Of a DNA stretch of 64,000 nt, positions 18,538 to 25,805 are shown piece by piece. The DNA is taken from positions 52,173 to 116,172 of the forward strand of contig JBNKIR010000041.1 of assembly GCA_050290785.1 (NCBI GenBank), in the 5' to 3' direction. Source of the DNA: JAAGZL01 sp050290785 (lineage in GTDB: Bacteria > Pseudomonadota > Gammaproteobacteria > Chromatiales > Chromatiaceae). Within the stretch, counting starts at the first letter, position 1; each line of letters begins with the position of its first letter. The notes under the pieces are model-generated. The model was given only the letters and a program-made list of their open reading frames with translations. It was not told the origin of the DNA and ran no database searches. The position numbers were made by a program, and so were the translations under genes.

Positions 18538-18924
18538 ATGAAAAAACAACTTAGCAAGGCACTGTTCGTTCTTTTGGCCCTTGGTCTGGCCATGCCCGTC
18601 TTTGCCGGCAGCCCACTGCAAAATATAGAGAGGAACCAGATGCACCGCATTCAACAGGGTATCCACTCAGGCGAATTGACCCGGAGTGAGGCCAGGGTAC
18701 TGAAAAAAGAGCAAAGCAACATTCGTCAGCTCAAGAGACGCTTTTTGAGAAACGGCCATCTATCCAAAGGAGAGCGACGTACCCTGAAGAATAGATATGC
18801 CAGTGCCAGCCGTCACATCTATCGCCTGACCCACAACCGGGCCACCAGCCATACCCAGAGGCATCATTACTATTCACCATGGGGCAGCGATGGTTACAGA
18901 ACCTTTGGGTTCCTGTTTCACTAA
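18538..18924 (+). CDS. Small secreted basic protein (128 aa), unknown role
   Basis: The start is ATG 18538, preceded by ATAGGAGGA. The first 22 residues are a clear signal peptide (MKKQLSKALFVLLALGLAM, then PVFA). The mature part is rich in Arg, Lys and His and contains RIQQGIHSGELTRSEARVL, a short helix-loop-helix motif that recurs in many unnamed proteobacterial exported proteins, with a second weaker copy (RFLRNGHLSKGERRTL). The tail is His/Tyr rich. I do not know the function; periplasmic stress or metal binding are guesses. A terminator follows at 18952-18995. Confidence 0.7.
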   Translation: MKKQLSKALFVLLALGLAMPVFAGSPLQNIERNQMHRIQQGIHSGELTRSEARVLKKEQSNIRQLKRRFLRNGHLSKGERRTLKNRYASASRHIYRLTHNRATSHTQRHHYYSPWGSDGYRTFGFLFH

Positions 18925-18951
18925 GATGCGGGCATCTACTATGAAACATAC

Positions 18952-18995
18952 GCTGAGGCCAGACCTGTACTTAATAGCATAGATCTGGCCTCAGC
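18952..18995. terminator. Bidirectional terminator between convergent genes
   Basis: GCTGAGGCCAGA (18952-18963) pairs perfectly with TCTGGCCTCAGC (18984-18995) around a 20-nt loop, with TATTTT on the plus-strand side. It separates the secreted-protein gene from the convergent thioredoxin-HEAT gene. Confidence 0.75.
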
Positions 18996-19006
18996 TATTT
19001 TCGGGT

Positions 19007-19660
19007 CTATCCTTTCCCCTCCAGTAAGTCCAAGGTCTCGGACGCAATCTCCCTCACTTCAGGATCTGTGTCTACCAACAGACCTTTTACTACTGGTATG
19101 GACCTAGGGTCCCCGGTCAAACCCAGATAGTGGCAGGCATCCGCCCTGACCTGAGACTGATCGGACCGGGTGAGCTCAATCAGTTTGGGAACCGCCGGTG
19201 CGAGGAGACCCCGTTCCTGCAGCTCCTCTATGGCAGCCCCAATCCCGATACGGATAGCCATTGGTGTCTCTTGATCTCCCAGGAGGTGCAATAGATCGTC
19301 AATACTGCCTGGGTGTTTTTTGACCATGCGCACCAGGGTGTCCAACCTTCTGATCTCTATAAGGTGGATAAAGTAGGTGCTAAAACCCGATGCCGTGGTG
19401 GCCAGGCCGACCCACACCTTTAGCTCCTCTTCCGTATAGCGGCCAAAGAACTCAAACACGCCTATCCTGAACCATGGGGCCGAGGTGGCCCCCAGGGAGC
19501 GCGCCTTCTCAGGGTGAACGGCCACATTTATCACCTCAAGATGTCCCAGGATACCCTCCTTCACCATACTGGAGAGTGCATCCAAAACCGGTAGGCAGTG
19601 TCGGCACCCGGTACTGATTAACAGCAGCGCCTTAGGCGGAGTTTTTTTAATGATATGCAT
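19007..19660 (-). CDS. Thioredoxin-fold protein with HEAT repeats
   Basis: The 217-residue protein has an N-terminal thioredoxin-like half with a CRHC active-site motif at C19-C22 (LLISTGCRHCLPVLDAL) and the expected cis-proline region (GATSAPWFRIG). Its C-terminal half contains HEAT-like helical repeats (DQSQVRADACHYLGLTGDPRSI, then TDPEVREIASETLDLL). The mix suggests a redox protein with a protein-binding scaffold, probably cytoplasmic as no signal peptide is seen. It is divergent from the first aprBA pair, so the 269 bp between them may hold a shared control region. A specific role in sulfur oxidation is inference only. Confidence 0.7.
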   Translation of the reverse strand: MHIIKKTPPKALLLISTGCRHCLPVLDALSSMVKEGILGHLEVINVAVHPEKARSLGATSAPWFRIGVFEFFGRYTEEELKVWVGLATTASGFSTYFIHLIEIRRLDTLVRMVKKHPGSIDDLLHLLGDQETPMAIRIGIGAAIEELQERGLLAPAVPKLIELTRSDQSQVRADACHYLGLTGDPRSIPVVKGLLVDTDPEVREIASETLDLLEGKG

Positions 19661-19760
19661 GCCTATTGTGTCGCCAATCGTCTTATCGGTAATCCAGCAT
19701 CCTTCTGGACTTGTATATGATTATGTTTTTCAAGCAATTTATGAAAACATAGCATGGGGG

Positions 19761-19801
19761 GTCATATGTCCAGACATGACTTGAGTGTACGACATTCAAG
19801 T
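19761..19801. promoter_or_regulatory. Operator-like inverted repeats upstream of aprB (copy 1)
   Basis: Two adjacent dyads lie about 130-170 bp before aprB. The first is ATGTC-CA-GACAT (19766-19777). The second is ACTTGAGTG (19779-19787) facing CATTCAAGT (19793-19801), with one wobble mismatch. They lie between two divergent genes and look like protein-binding sites; the protein that would bind is not known. Confidence 0.4.
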
Positions 19802-19929
19802 GCCAGAGACACCTTCATAAGGATATTTTATGCTAGCCTGCAAAGAACTATTTGGCACTTTTGTGCCTAGCTTCTTATGTTGGTCTGCCCAAGCCGCTGC
19901 AACGACAATAAATATCAGGAGTAAGCGCC

Positions 19930-20397
19930 ATGCCAACTTTTGTGCGTACCGATAAGTGTGATGGATGCAAGGGTCAAGGTGAGATCGCCTGCATGTACAT
20001 CTGCCCGCATGATCTTATGAAGCTGGATGTAGACGGTTCTGAGACCGGCCATGCAATGCAGGCCTTTAACCAGGAGCCGGAACAGTGCTGGGAGTGTTAC
20101 TCCTGCATCAAGATCTGTCCGCAGCAGGCCATTGAGGCAAGACCTTATGCCGATATCGTTCCGTTGGGTGGTTCAGTGCAACCTCAACGCGGGACCGACT
20201 CCATCACCTGGACCATCCGATTCCGTAACGGCAACATGAAGAGTTTTAAATTTCCAATTCGCACCACGACCGAGGGATCCATTGACGCCTATGGCGGCAA
20301 GCCTGATGCAGATATCGGCAAGATCAGTGAGCCGGGTTTCTTTGTACAGAACAACGGCTATCGTGCCGGCGACACCGACGAACTGATCCGCAAATAA
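19930..20397 (+). CDS. aprB: Adenylylsulfate reductase subunit beta AprB (sulfate-reducer-like type)
   Basis: The 155-residue iron-sulfur subunit passes electrons to or from the AprA flavin in oxidation of sulfite plus AMP to APS (or the reverse). Two [4Fe-4S] sites are visible. The first uses C10, C13, C21 and C25 with the long CxxCx7CxxxCP spacing seen in sulfate-reducer AprB; the second is CWECYSCIKICP. It differs clearly from the second copy at 51.5 kb (CxxCxxCxxxCP). The start ATG 19930 follows CAGGAGTAAGCGCC. aprA follows 46 bp later. No qmo or aprM gene is adjacent within the window. Confidence 0.93.
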   Translation: MPTFVRTDKCDGCKGQGEIACMYICPHDLMKLDVDGSETGHAMQAFNQEPEQCWECYSCIKICPQQAIEARPYADIVPLGGSVQPQRGTDSITWTIRFRNGNMKSFKFPIRTTTEGSIDAYGGKPDADIGKISEPGFFVQNNGYRAGDTDELIRK

Positions 20398-20443
20398 AGA
20401 TATATCGAGCCAAAATAACAAATTATTTATTGAGGTAATAACG

Positions 20444-22432
20444 ATGGCTGGTGAATTTGGCAATCCTGAGGTAGTCGTTGAAGAGGTGGACATCCTCATC
20501 ATAGGTGGCGGCATGGGGGCCTGTGGTGCCGCCTATGAACTGGGGCCATGGATCAAAGCGGCCGGTGGTGACATCAAGGTTAAACTGGTGGATAAGGCGG
20601 CCATGGACCGTTCCGGCGCCGTGGCCCAGGGGCTGTCCGCCATAAATACCTACATCGGACCCGATCAGGATCCTGCCGATTACGCCCGTATGGTATCTAA
20701 CGATCTAATGGGTATCACCCGTGATGATCTGACCTACGACCTGGGCCGCCATGTGGATGAGTCCGTACACCTGTTTGAGGAATGGGGACTGCCGATCTGG
20801 AAGACCGATGAGAGCGGTGAACGGCATGACGGATCCAAGGGCATGCCACCGCTGGCAGAGGGCGGCAAACCGGTGCGTTCCGGCAAGTGGCAGATAATGA
20901 TCAACGGCGAGTCCTACAAATGGATTGTGGCCGAGGCCGCCAAGAAGGGCCTGGGCGTGGAAAACATCCAGGAACGCGTCTTTATTTCCAGGCTGGTTAA
21001 CGACAAGAACGACAGCAACCGCATTGCCGGGGCCGTTGGTTTCTCGGTGCGCGAGCACAAGCTGTTCATATACAAGTTCAAGGCCTGCCTGCTGGTTGCC
21101 GGCGGTTGTGTGAATATCTTCCGCCCCCGCTCCGTAGGCGAGGGCCAGGGTCGCGCCTGGTACCCGGTCTGGAACGCAGGCTCCACCTACACCATGGCCG
21201 CTCAGGCCGGTGCCGAGCTGACCATGATGGAGAACCGTTTCGTGCCGGTCCGGTTTAAGGACGGTTATGGCCCTGTAGGCGCCTGGTTCTTACTGTTCAA
21301 GTGCAAGGCCACCAACGCCTTCGGTGAGATCTACCTGGAGCGGAACAGGGCGATGCTGGATGATTATCCTCCCTATGGGAAGGCCTCCGTTCCCGCCGCC
21401 TGTCTGCGTAATCACCTGATGCTGAAAGAGCTGAGGGAAGGCCGCGGTCCCATCTGGATAGATACCGTAACCGCGCTCGGAGATCTGTGTGCGACCCTGT
21501 CACCACGCGAGGTGAAGCATCTTGAGGCCGAGGCCTGGGAAGATTTCCTGGACATGAGTGTCGGCCAGTGCGGCATCTGGGCCGGGGAGAACATCGAGCC
21601 GGAGAGGAAGAACTCCGAATTGATGCCAACCGAACCGTACCTGCTGGGTTCTCACTCCGGCTGCTGCGGCATCTGGGTCTCCGGTCCGGAGGACCTGGGC
21701 GCACCCACCGAAGAGGAAGAGGAAGGCGTCCCTGAGCATCTGCCTTCAGGCTGGAACTGGGGCTACCGCAGCATGACCACCGTAACCGGTCTGTTCACCG
21801 CCGCCGACGGCGTTGGCGCATCTGGTCACAAGTTCTCTTCCGGCTCCCACGCCGAAGGCCGTATCGCGGCAAAAGGCATGGTCAAGTTCATCATGGACAA
21901 TAGAGAGTGGAAACCTGAACTGGATACATCTGTGGAGGATCTGGTCGCTGAGATCTATCGTCCGGTGCGTAACTATATGGGGCACAAGGACGACACCACC
22001 GCTATCGATGTAAACCCGAACTATATAACACCCAGGATGCTACAGTTCCGCCTACAGAAGCTGATGGACGAATACGTGGCTGGAATCGCCACCTACTACA
22101 CCACCAATGAACACCTGCTTGCGGTGGCGGAGGAGAAGCTCGCAGATCTGAAGGAGGACGCCCTGAAGATGCGCGCCAAAGACCTGCATGAACTGTTGCG
22201 CTCCTGGGAGAACTACCACCGCATCTTCACTGCGGAGGCGCACATGAAACATATTCAGTTCCGCGAGGAGTCCCGTTATCCGGGCTTCTACTACCGCGCC
22301 GACAAAAACTTCATTGATGAGGAACACTGGAAGTGCTTCGTAAACTCCATCTATGACAAAGAGGCCAAGACCTTCAAGTGTTTCAAGCGCGCGCATACGG
22401 ATCTGATCGACAAGTCCAAGCTGTTCAAATAG
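20444..22432 (+). CDS. aprA: Adenylylsulfate reductase subunit alpha AprA (copy 1)
   Basis: The 662-residue flavoprotein carries the FAD and catalytic site of dissimilatory APS reductase in the cytoplasm. The FAD-binding start is VDILIIGGGMGACGAAYELG, then DRSGAVAQGLSAINTYIG. The conserved MVSNDLMGITRDDLTYDLGRHVDESVHLFEEWGLP stretch is present in shorter pieces, as are the RSGKWQIMINGESYK loop and the SSGSHAEGRIAAK region. It is about 25 residues longer than the second AprA, with an extra acidic insertion near residue 425 (EEEEEGVPEHL). This type is usually paired with Qmo complexes; none is in view. A YkgJ gene starts 18 bp after the stop. Confidence 0.94.
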   Translation: MAGEFGNPEVVVEEVDILIIGGGMGACGAAYELGPWIKAAGGDIKVKLVDKAAMDRSGAVAQGLSAINTYIGPDQDPADYARMVSNDLMGITRDDLTYDLGRHVDESVHLFEEWGLPIWKTDESGERHDGSKGMPPLAEGGKPVRSGKWQIMINGESYKWIVAEAAKKGLGVENIQERVFISRLVNDKNDSNRIAGAVGFSVREHKLFIYKFKACLLVAGGCVNIFRPRSVGEGQGRAWYPVWNAGSTYTMAAQAGAELTMMENRFVPVRFKDGYGPVGAWFLLFKCKATNAFGEIYLERNRAMLDDYPPYGKASVPAACLRNHLMLKELREGRGPIWIDTVTALGDLCATLSPREVKHLEAEAWEDFLDMSVGQCGIWAGENIEPERKNSELMPTEPYLLGSHSGCCGIWVSGPEDLGAPTEEEEEGVPEHLPSGWNWGYRSMTTVTGLFTAADGVGASGHKFSSGSHAEGRIAAKGMVKFIMDNREWKPELDTSVEDLVAEIYRPVRNYMGHKDDTTAIDVNPNYITPRMLQFRLQKLMDEYVAGIATYYTTNEHLLAVAEEKLADLKEDALKMRAKDLHELLRSWENYHRIFTAEAHMKHIQFREESRYPGFYYRADKNFIDEEHWKCFVNSIYDKEAKTFKCFKRAHTDLIDKSKLFK

Positions 22433-22450
22433 GGACTATAGAGGTAACGC

Positions 22451-23341
22451 ATGGGGAACAACGGAGGAGGTATCCCCTATTCGAGTAATCTGGTTCCGGC
22501 CAATCTGGAACTGGACTCCAGGCTGGAGTTCCATTGTGCCCCGGGGATATCCTGCTTCAATGCCTGTTGTAAACGGGCGGACATCACGCTCACGCCCTAT
22601 GACATCATCCGTCTCAAGGATCGTCTGGGCAAGAGTTCCACCGCTTTCCTGAGGGAACATACCGTACCGTTTCAGATGGAACAGGACGGCCTGCCCGGGG
22701 TGAAGCTGCGTACCGACAATGACGGCCAGTGCCTGTTTATGACCGGTGCCGGCTGCAGTGTATACGAAGATCGCCCTACCGCCTGCAGGTACTATCCACT
22801 GGGCCACATGGCCATGCACAGGGGCGGCGAGGCCCACGAGGAGACCCACTACTTCCTGATTAGAGAGGATCACTGCATGGGGCACAACCAGGGTCGTGTA
22901 CTCACCATCCGGGAGTTTCTGCAGGAACAGGAGACCGGCAAATACGATGAGACAAACCAGGCGTGGCTGCAGATCATGCTAAAGAAGCGTTCCTCCGGAC
23001 CCAACGTGGGGCGGTTGCCGGAGAGCTCGTTGCAGATGTTCTTCATGTGCTCCTTCGATATGGATCGTTTCCGGCGTTTCATCACCAGTGATGGCTTCAG
23101 GAACACCTATGAGCTGGATGATTCTGTATACGAAACCCTCGCTAATGGAGATATCCCCCTAATGTACTTCGGCATCAGGTTCATGCGGCAGGCATTTTTT
23201 GGCGAACGCACCATTCCAGAGAGAGAGGGCGCCTGGGAAAATAGGGTTAAAGAGCGGGAAAAGGTGTGGGAGACCCGTCGTCAGGCGGAGATTATACGCA
23301 GGCGACATCAAGTAGATGAGAAAACCGGAGACGACGGATAG
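22451..23341 (+). CDS. YkgJ-family cysteine-cluster protein
   Basis: The 296-residue protein has the YkgJ (CxxxCC) pattern. The N-terminal motif carries C29, C35, C39 and C40 (HCAPGISCFNACCKR), and a second motif is GQCLFMTGAGCSVYEDRPTACRYYP. Such proteins are thought to bind an Fe-S cluster or zinc; their function is poorly known. The C-terminal 150 residues are family-specific and end in a charged helix. It lies 18 bp after aprA with GAGGTAACGC before its ATG, so it is almost certainly in the aprBA operon. Electron transfer to, or maturation of, APS reductase is a reasonable inference but not proven. Confidence 0.75.
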   Translation: MGNNGGGIPYSSNLVPANLELDSRLEFHCAPGISCFNACCKRADITLTPYDIIRLKDRLGKSSTAFLREHTVPFQMEQDGLPGVKLRTDNDGQCLFMTGAGCSVYEDRPTACRYYPLGHMAMHRGGEAHEETHYFLIREDHCMGHNQGRVLTIREFLQEQETGKYDETNQAWLQIMLKKRSSGPNVGRLPESSLQMFFMCSFDMDRFRRFITSDGFRNTYELDDSVYETLANGDIPLMYFGIRFMRQAFFGERTIPEREGAWENRVKEREKVWETRRQAEIIRRRHQVDEKTGDDG

Positions 23342-23391
23342 GTGCACTGTACAGGTAACCGCGCTTAAATGTCGTTATCCTGGCATGAGAT

Positions 23392-23454
23392 CGGAGTCAA
23401 AACGTCTGGCCTTGTTGGTTGAGCCAGACGTTAAATATTAGTGATTTGACTCCG
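23392..23454. terminator. Nested palindrome between convergent genes
   Basis: An outer dyad CGGAGTCAAA (23392-23401) / TTTGACTCCG (23445-23454) encloses an inner dyad AACGTCTGGC (23401-23410) / GCCAGACGTT (23423-23432). The inner hairpin is GC-rich and is followed by TTAAATATT. Because the flanking genes converge, a bidirectional terminator is the simplest reading; the outer arms make it larger than usual. Confidence 0.6.
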
Positions 23455-23479
23455 CTCTATACCGACGACGATGTTGCAA

Positions 23480-23950
23480 CTATCCTGCGGTTGCCGCAAG
23501 CAGTCCCGTCTCTGACTGATATGGGAGCGCCTCGTGCCCCGCGATAAAACCGCGGCAATTTTCAGCACCGCATGAACAGTGAAACGGCCTGAACAGATGC
23601 GGTTCTGTTTGATCATAATCCATGGTGATGATATCGCCCGGCTGTATATCCCTCTTTGCGATAAACAGTCGTCGCGTCATGTCACAGTGCATACTCGGAT
23701 CGCATGAATGCAGAATCTTGCCCATGAAATATGGGTCATGGATGTGCAGATCCGGACCAACTGTTAATGAGAACTGCGTTATGGCCTCCACAAAGTACCC
23801 GGAAAAAGCACACACAATTTCACCTTCAGAGAAGGAAGAACGCGCAATGATCCCCTCTCCTACAGAATCACTGATTCTGCAGATTTCGAAATGTTCGGTG
23901 CTTGGTTCATTAGGGAAAGGAGGTAGAGAGTCGGGATAGAATCTTTTCAT
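23480..23950 (-). CDS. SET-domain protein methyltransferase
   Basis: From ATG 23950 the protein has 156 residues. This start is chosen because it overlaps the upstream stop as ATGA. The SET fold is visible: EGIIARSSFSEGEIVCAFSG at the start, an HSCDPSMHCD motif corresponding to the NHSCxPN SAM/substrate motif, ITMDYD corresponding to the ExxxDY motif, and a post-SET zinc motif CSCGAENCRGFI. SET proteins methylate lysine in proteins using AdoMet. It is translationally coupled to an AdoMet-decarboxylase-like gene, so the two products probably act together. The target is unknown. A longer in-frame start at 24037 is possible. Confidence 0.8.
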   Translation of the reverse strand: MKRFYPDSLPPFPNEPSTEHFEICRISDSVGEGIIARSSFSEGEIVCAFSGYFVEAITQFSLTVGPDLHIHDPYFMGKILHSCDPSMHCDMTRRLFIAKRDIQPGDIITMDYDQTEPHLFRPFHCSCGAENCRGFIAGHEALPYQSETGLLAATAG

Positions 23951-24324
23951 CGGAAGAACACCTGGTGATTGATTAAAGAGGGACCGAATGTCTGCTGAAC
24001 AAAGTCCAGGACATCGAATTCTGAGAAGGTCTTGCAACTGAAAACGTCCAGATACATGTCACGGGCCTGGTCATTGGTGTGTATTACTATGGCGCTGGTC
24101 TCAATCAGTTGCACCGCTGAGATCCCGACCTCGATACCTCCGCCAAAACGTTCTACGACAGGATCACCGAAGGCAACCATATCTATACGATCGACCAGGT
24201 CAGTCATAAAGTGGGCGATCTTCTCCTTATCCAGGATGTTTTCATTACAACCGCGGGACGTCACAATGAGATGCTTCCCATAATACCTGATCCCATCTAT
24301 ATCAATTCGTCGATACTCTTCCAA
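23947..24324 (-). CDS. S-adenosylmethionine decarboxylase-like protein with altered processing site
   Basis: The 125-residue protein has the prokaryotic AdoMetDC layout: GKHLIVTSRGCNENILD at the start, a central strand, and YLDVFSCKTF near residue 95. In true AdoMetDC the proenzyme cleaves at Glu-Ser within LxESHxSIHT to form the pyruvoyl group. Here the segment is LIETSAIVIHT (73-83). Ser77, His82 and Cys97 are kept, but the residue before Ser is Thr and the one after it is Ala. It may process poorly, use another substrate, or only bind AdoMet. It starts at TTG 24324 with GAGGTAGAG upstream and is coupled to the SET gene. No spermidine synthase is nearby. Confidence 0.7.
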   Translation of the reverse strand: MEEYRRIDIDGIRYYGKHLIVTSRGCNENILDKEKIAHFMTDLVDRIDMVAFGDPVVERFGGGIEVGISAVQLIETSAIVIHTNDQARDMYLDVFSCKTFSEFDVLDFVQQTFGPSLINHQVFFR

Positions 24325-24358
24325 TTTCTCTACCTCTTCATGGATTTATGTGAGACAC

Positions 24359-24427
24359 AAAAAAACGCATCCAAGCTAAAAGCCACCGACCCGTTCAGGG
24401 CCAACCACTTAAAACTCGAGATGCGTT
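24359..24427 (-). terminator. Terminator-like structured element inside the glk / AdoMetDC-like cluster
   Basis: Reading the minus strand, AACGCATC pairs with GATGCGTT and the stem continues past a bulged T as CGAG/CTTG (12 bp in all). It encloses about 40 nt with an inner hairpin (GGCCC-TGAAC-GGGTC). A run of seven T residues ends the structure. It begins about 20 nt after the 52-residue ORF and ends about 35 nt before the AdoMetDC-like start. It may be a simple terminator, or an attenuator or riboswitch controlling read-through into the next two genes. Confidence 0.65.
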
Positions 24428-24447
24428 ATGTAATCTTTCTTTCCTAG

Positions 24448-24606
24448 TCAGATGCCGGCCAGAAGCCTGCTCTGATACTTGAGTTTCAGCTCAAGGATTT
24501 CTCGGGAATGGCGTACTCCTATATGTTGATTTTTGCGAAAAATAGCACTTTTGGCGCCACTGTCAATAAATATTTCATCTGCCCCAACGATCGACGGATG
24601 TGGCAT
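24448..24606 (-). CDS. Small protein (52 aa) translationally coupled to glucokinase
   Basis: The ATG at 24606 overlaps the glk stop as TAATG, and the frame stays open to TGA at 24448. The product is 52 residues with a mixed N-terminal half (IFIDSGAKSAIFRKNQ) and a basic helical C-terminal half (REILELKLKYQSRLLAG). I recognise no family. The stop/start overlap and the terminator-like hairpin immediately downstream argue that it is a real gene rather than spacer. It has no signal peptide or membrane segment. Confidence 0.5.
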   Translation of the reverse strand: MPHPSIVGADEIFIDSGAKSAIFRKNQHIGVRHSREILELKLKYQSRLLAGI

Positions 24607-25595
24607 TACTTCTCTGGCAGAATATATCTCCCAAGATAAGCGGAGGCCCCCAGGAGCGCCGCTCTGTCGTTTAGGATGACATGCACCGGGATGGACTTCA
24701 TCAAGCCCTGCATCTTCCCTTTATTGCAGAATGCCTCAAGAAATTGCGGCCGTTTCAACCAGTCCAATATCTTAGGGGCAATACCGCCGCCAAGGTAGAT
24801 ACCACCGATAGACATTATCTTAAGCGCCAGGTTTCCTGCCTCGGCGCCATATAGTCGGGAGAATATCTCCAAGGCCTCTGCGCCAACCGGATCCTCTCTA
24901 TTTGTTGCAAGAGCGGTAATGGTACTGGCGGCATCGCCGCTATCCGGGGCAATATCAAGCCATGCAGGGTGCTCCAATCGACGCCTGTCCAGCAGGAATC
25001 TATAGATGGAGACCAGCCCCGGCCCAGACACTATCTGTTCCCAACAGACATTGTGCCCATCCCGTTTAAGTTTGGAGAGCAATTCCATCTCCAGGTCACT
25101 GCCTGGCGCAAAGTCACAATGGCCGCCTTCGGTGGCAAATGGGATATGCCGTGAGCCATCCCAGAACATCCCGGCCTGGCCGAGGCCAGTACCGGCAGCG
25201 ATCACTGCACAGTTCCCCATGATCACCTGCGTGCCTTGCTGAAGGGTATGGATATCCTCTTTATTCAATGAGGCGATCCCGTATGCGGTAGCCTCAAGAT
25301 CATTGATCAGATGGACTGAATCTATTCCGAGTTTTTGCTCAAGCTCCCCTGCATCGATCTCCCAGGGCAGGTTTGTGGTCTTGCACCTGCGCCCAGTTAT
25401 GGGTCCTGCAATGCCAAAGGCCGCATCTGATACGGGGCGCCCGTAAAGGGACAAAAAGTCTGCAGAGATATCCTGTAGGGAACTGTACCCGGCGCTTGGA
25501 TAGGATTTCTCAAGTATCGGGACAGCCAGGTCATCAATATCAAATATTGCCAATCTGGTCTTGGTGCCACCGATGTCGCCGCTCAGGATACTCAT
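24606..25595 (-). CDS. glk: Glucokinase
   Basis: From ATG 25595 (AGGA 8 nt upstream) the protein is 329 residues, close to bacterial Glk. It phosphorylates glucose with ATP to glucose-6-phosphate. The phosphate-binding motif is ILSGDIGGTKTRLAIFD. Other conserved parts are INDLEATAYGIASL, AAGTGLGQAG, the substrate-binding EGGHCDFAP and GGIYLGGGIAPKIL. Together with glycogen phosphorylase at 41.5-44 kb it points to storage-polysaccharide use. A TTG 6 bp upstream is an alternative start. Confidence 0.9.
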   Translation of the reverse strand: MSILSGDIGGTKTRLAIFDIDDLAVPILEKSYPSAGYSSLQDISADFLSLYGRPVSDAAFGIAGPITGRRCKTTNLPWEIDAGELEQKLGIDSVHLINDLEATAYGIASLNKEDIHTLQQGTQVIMGNCAVIAAGTGLGQAGMFWDGSRHIPFATEGGHCDFAPGSDLEMELLSKLKRDGHNVCWEQIVSGPGLVSIYRFLLDRRRLEHPAWLDIAPDSGDAASTITALATNREDPVGAEALEIFSRLYGAEAGNLALKIMSIGGIYLGGGIAPKILDWLKRPQFLEAFCNKGKMQGLMKSIPVHVILNDRAALLGASAYLGRYILPEK

Positions 25596-25805
25596 AAGCA
25601 AAATCCTATGCCTTATTGCGAAAAAAGAAAAAACAATTATGGATATTACGCCTAGTTTAGAGAGATATCAGCTTGTGATAATAAGATTAATATCTAAAAA
25701 GCTGTTCTTTTAGTGGCATCTATCCATATAAAGAAAACCTGACATCTGTCGCTAATATTCAGTGCGGATGGAATTTCCGTCAAAGTAGGGCTTTTTCAAC
25801 TTTTT

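Noticed and set aside
19852..19868. TTGGCACTTTTGTGCC upstream of aprB looks like a sigma-54 promoter
   Set aside because: The spacing between the GG and GC elements is one base short of the strict sigma-54 requirement; it is better described as a small dyad.
24359..24427. tRNA-like or known SAM riboswitch at the structured element
   Set aside because: No T-loop GTTCRA with its stem and no recognisable SAM-I or SAM-II core; only the terminator-like hairpin is supported.
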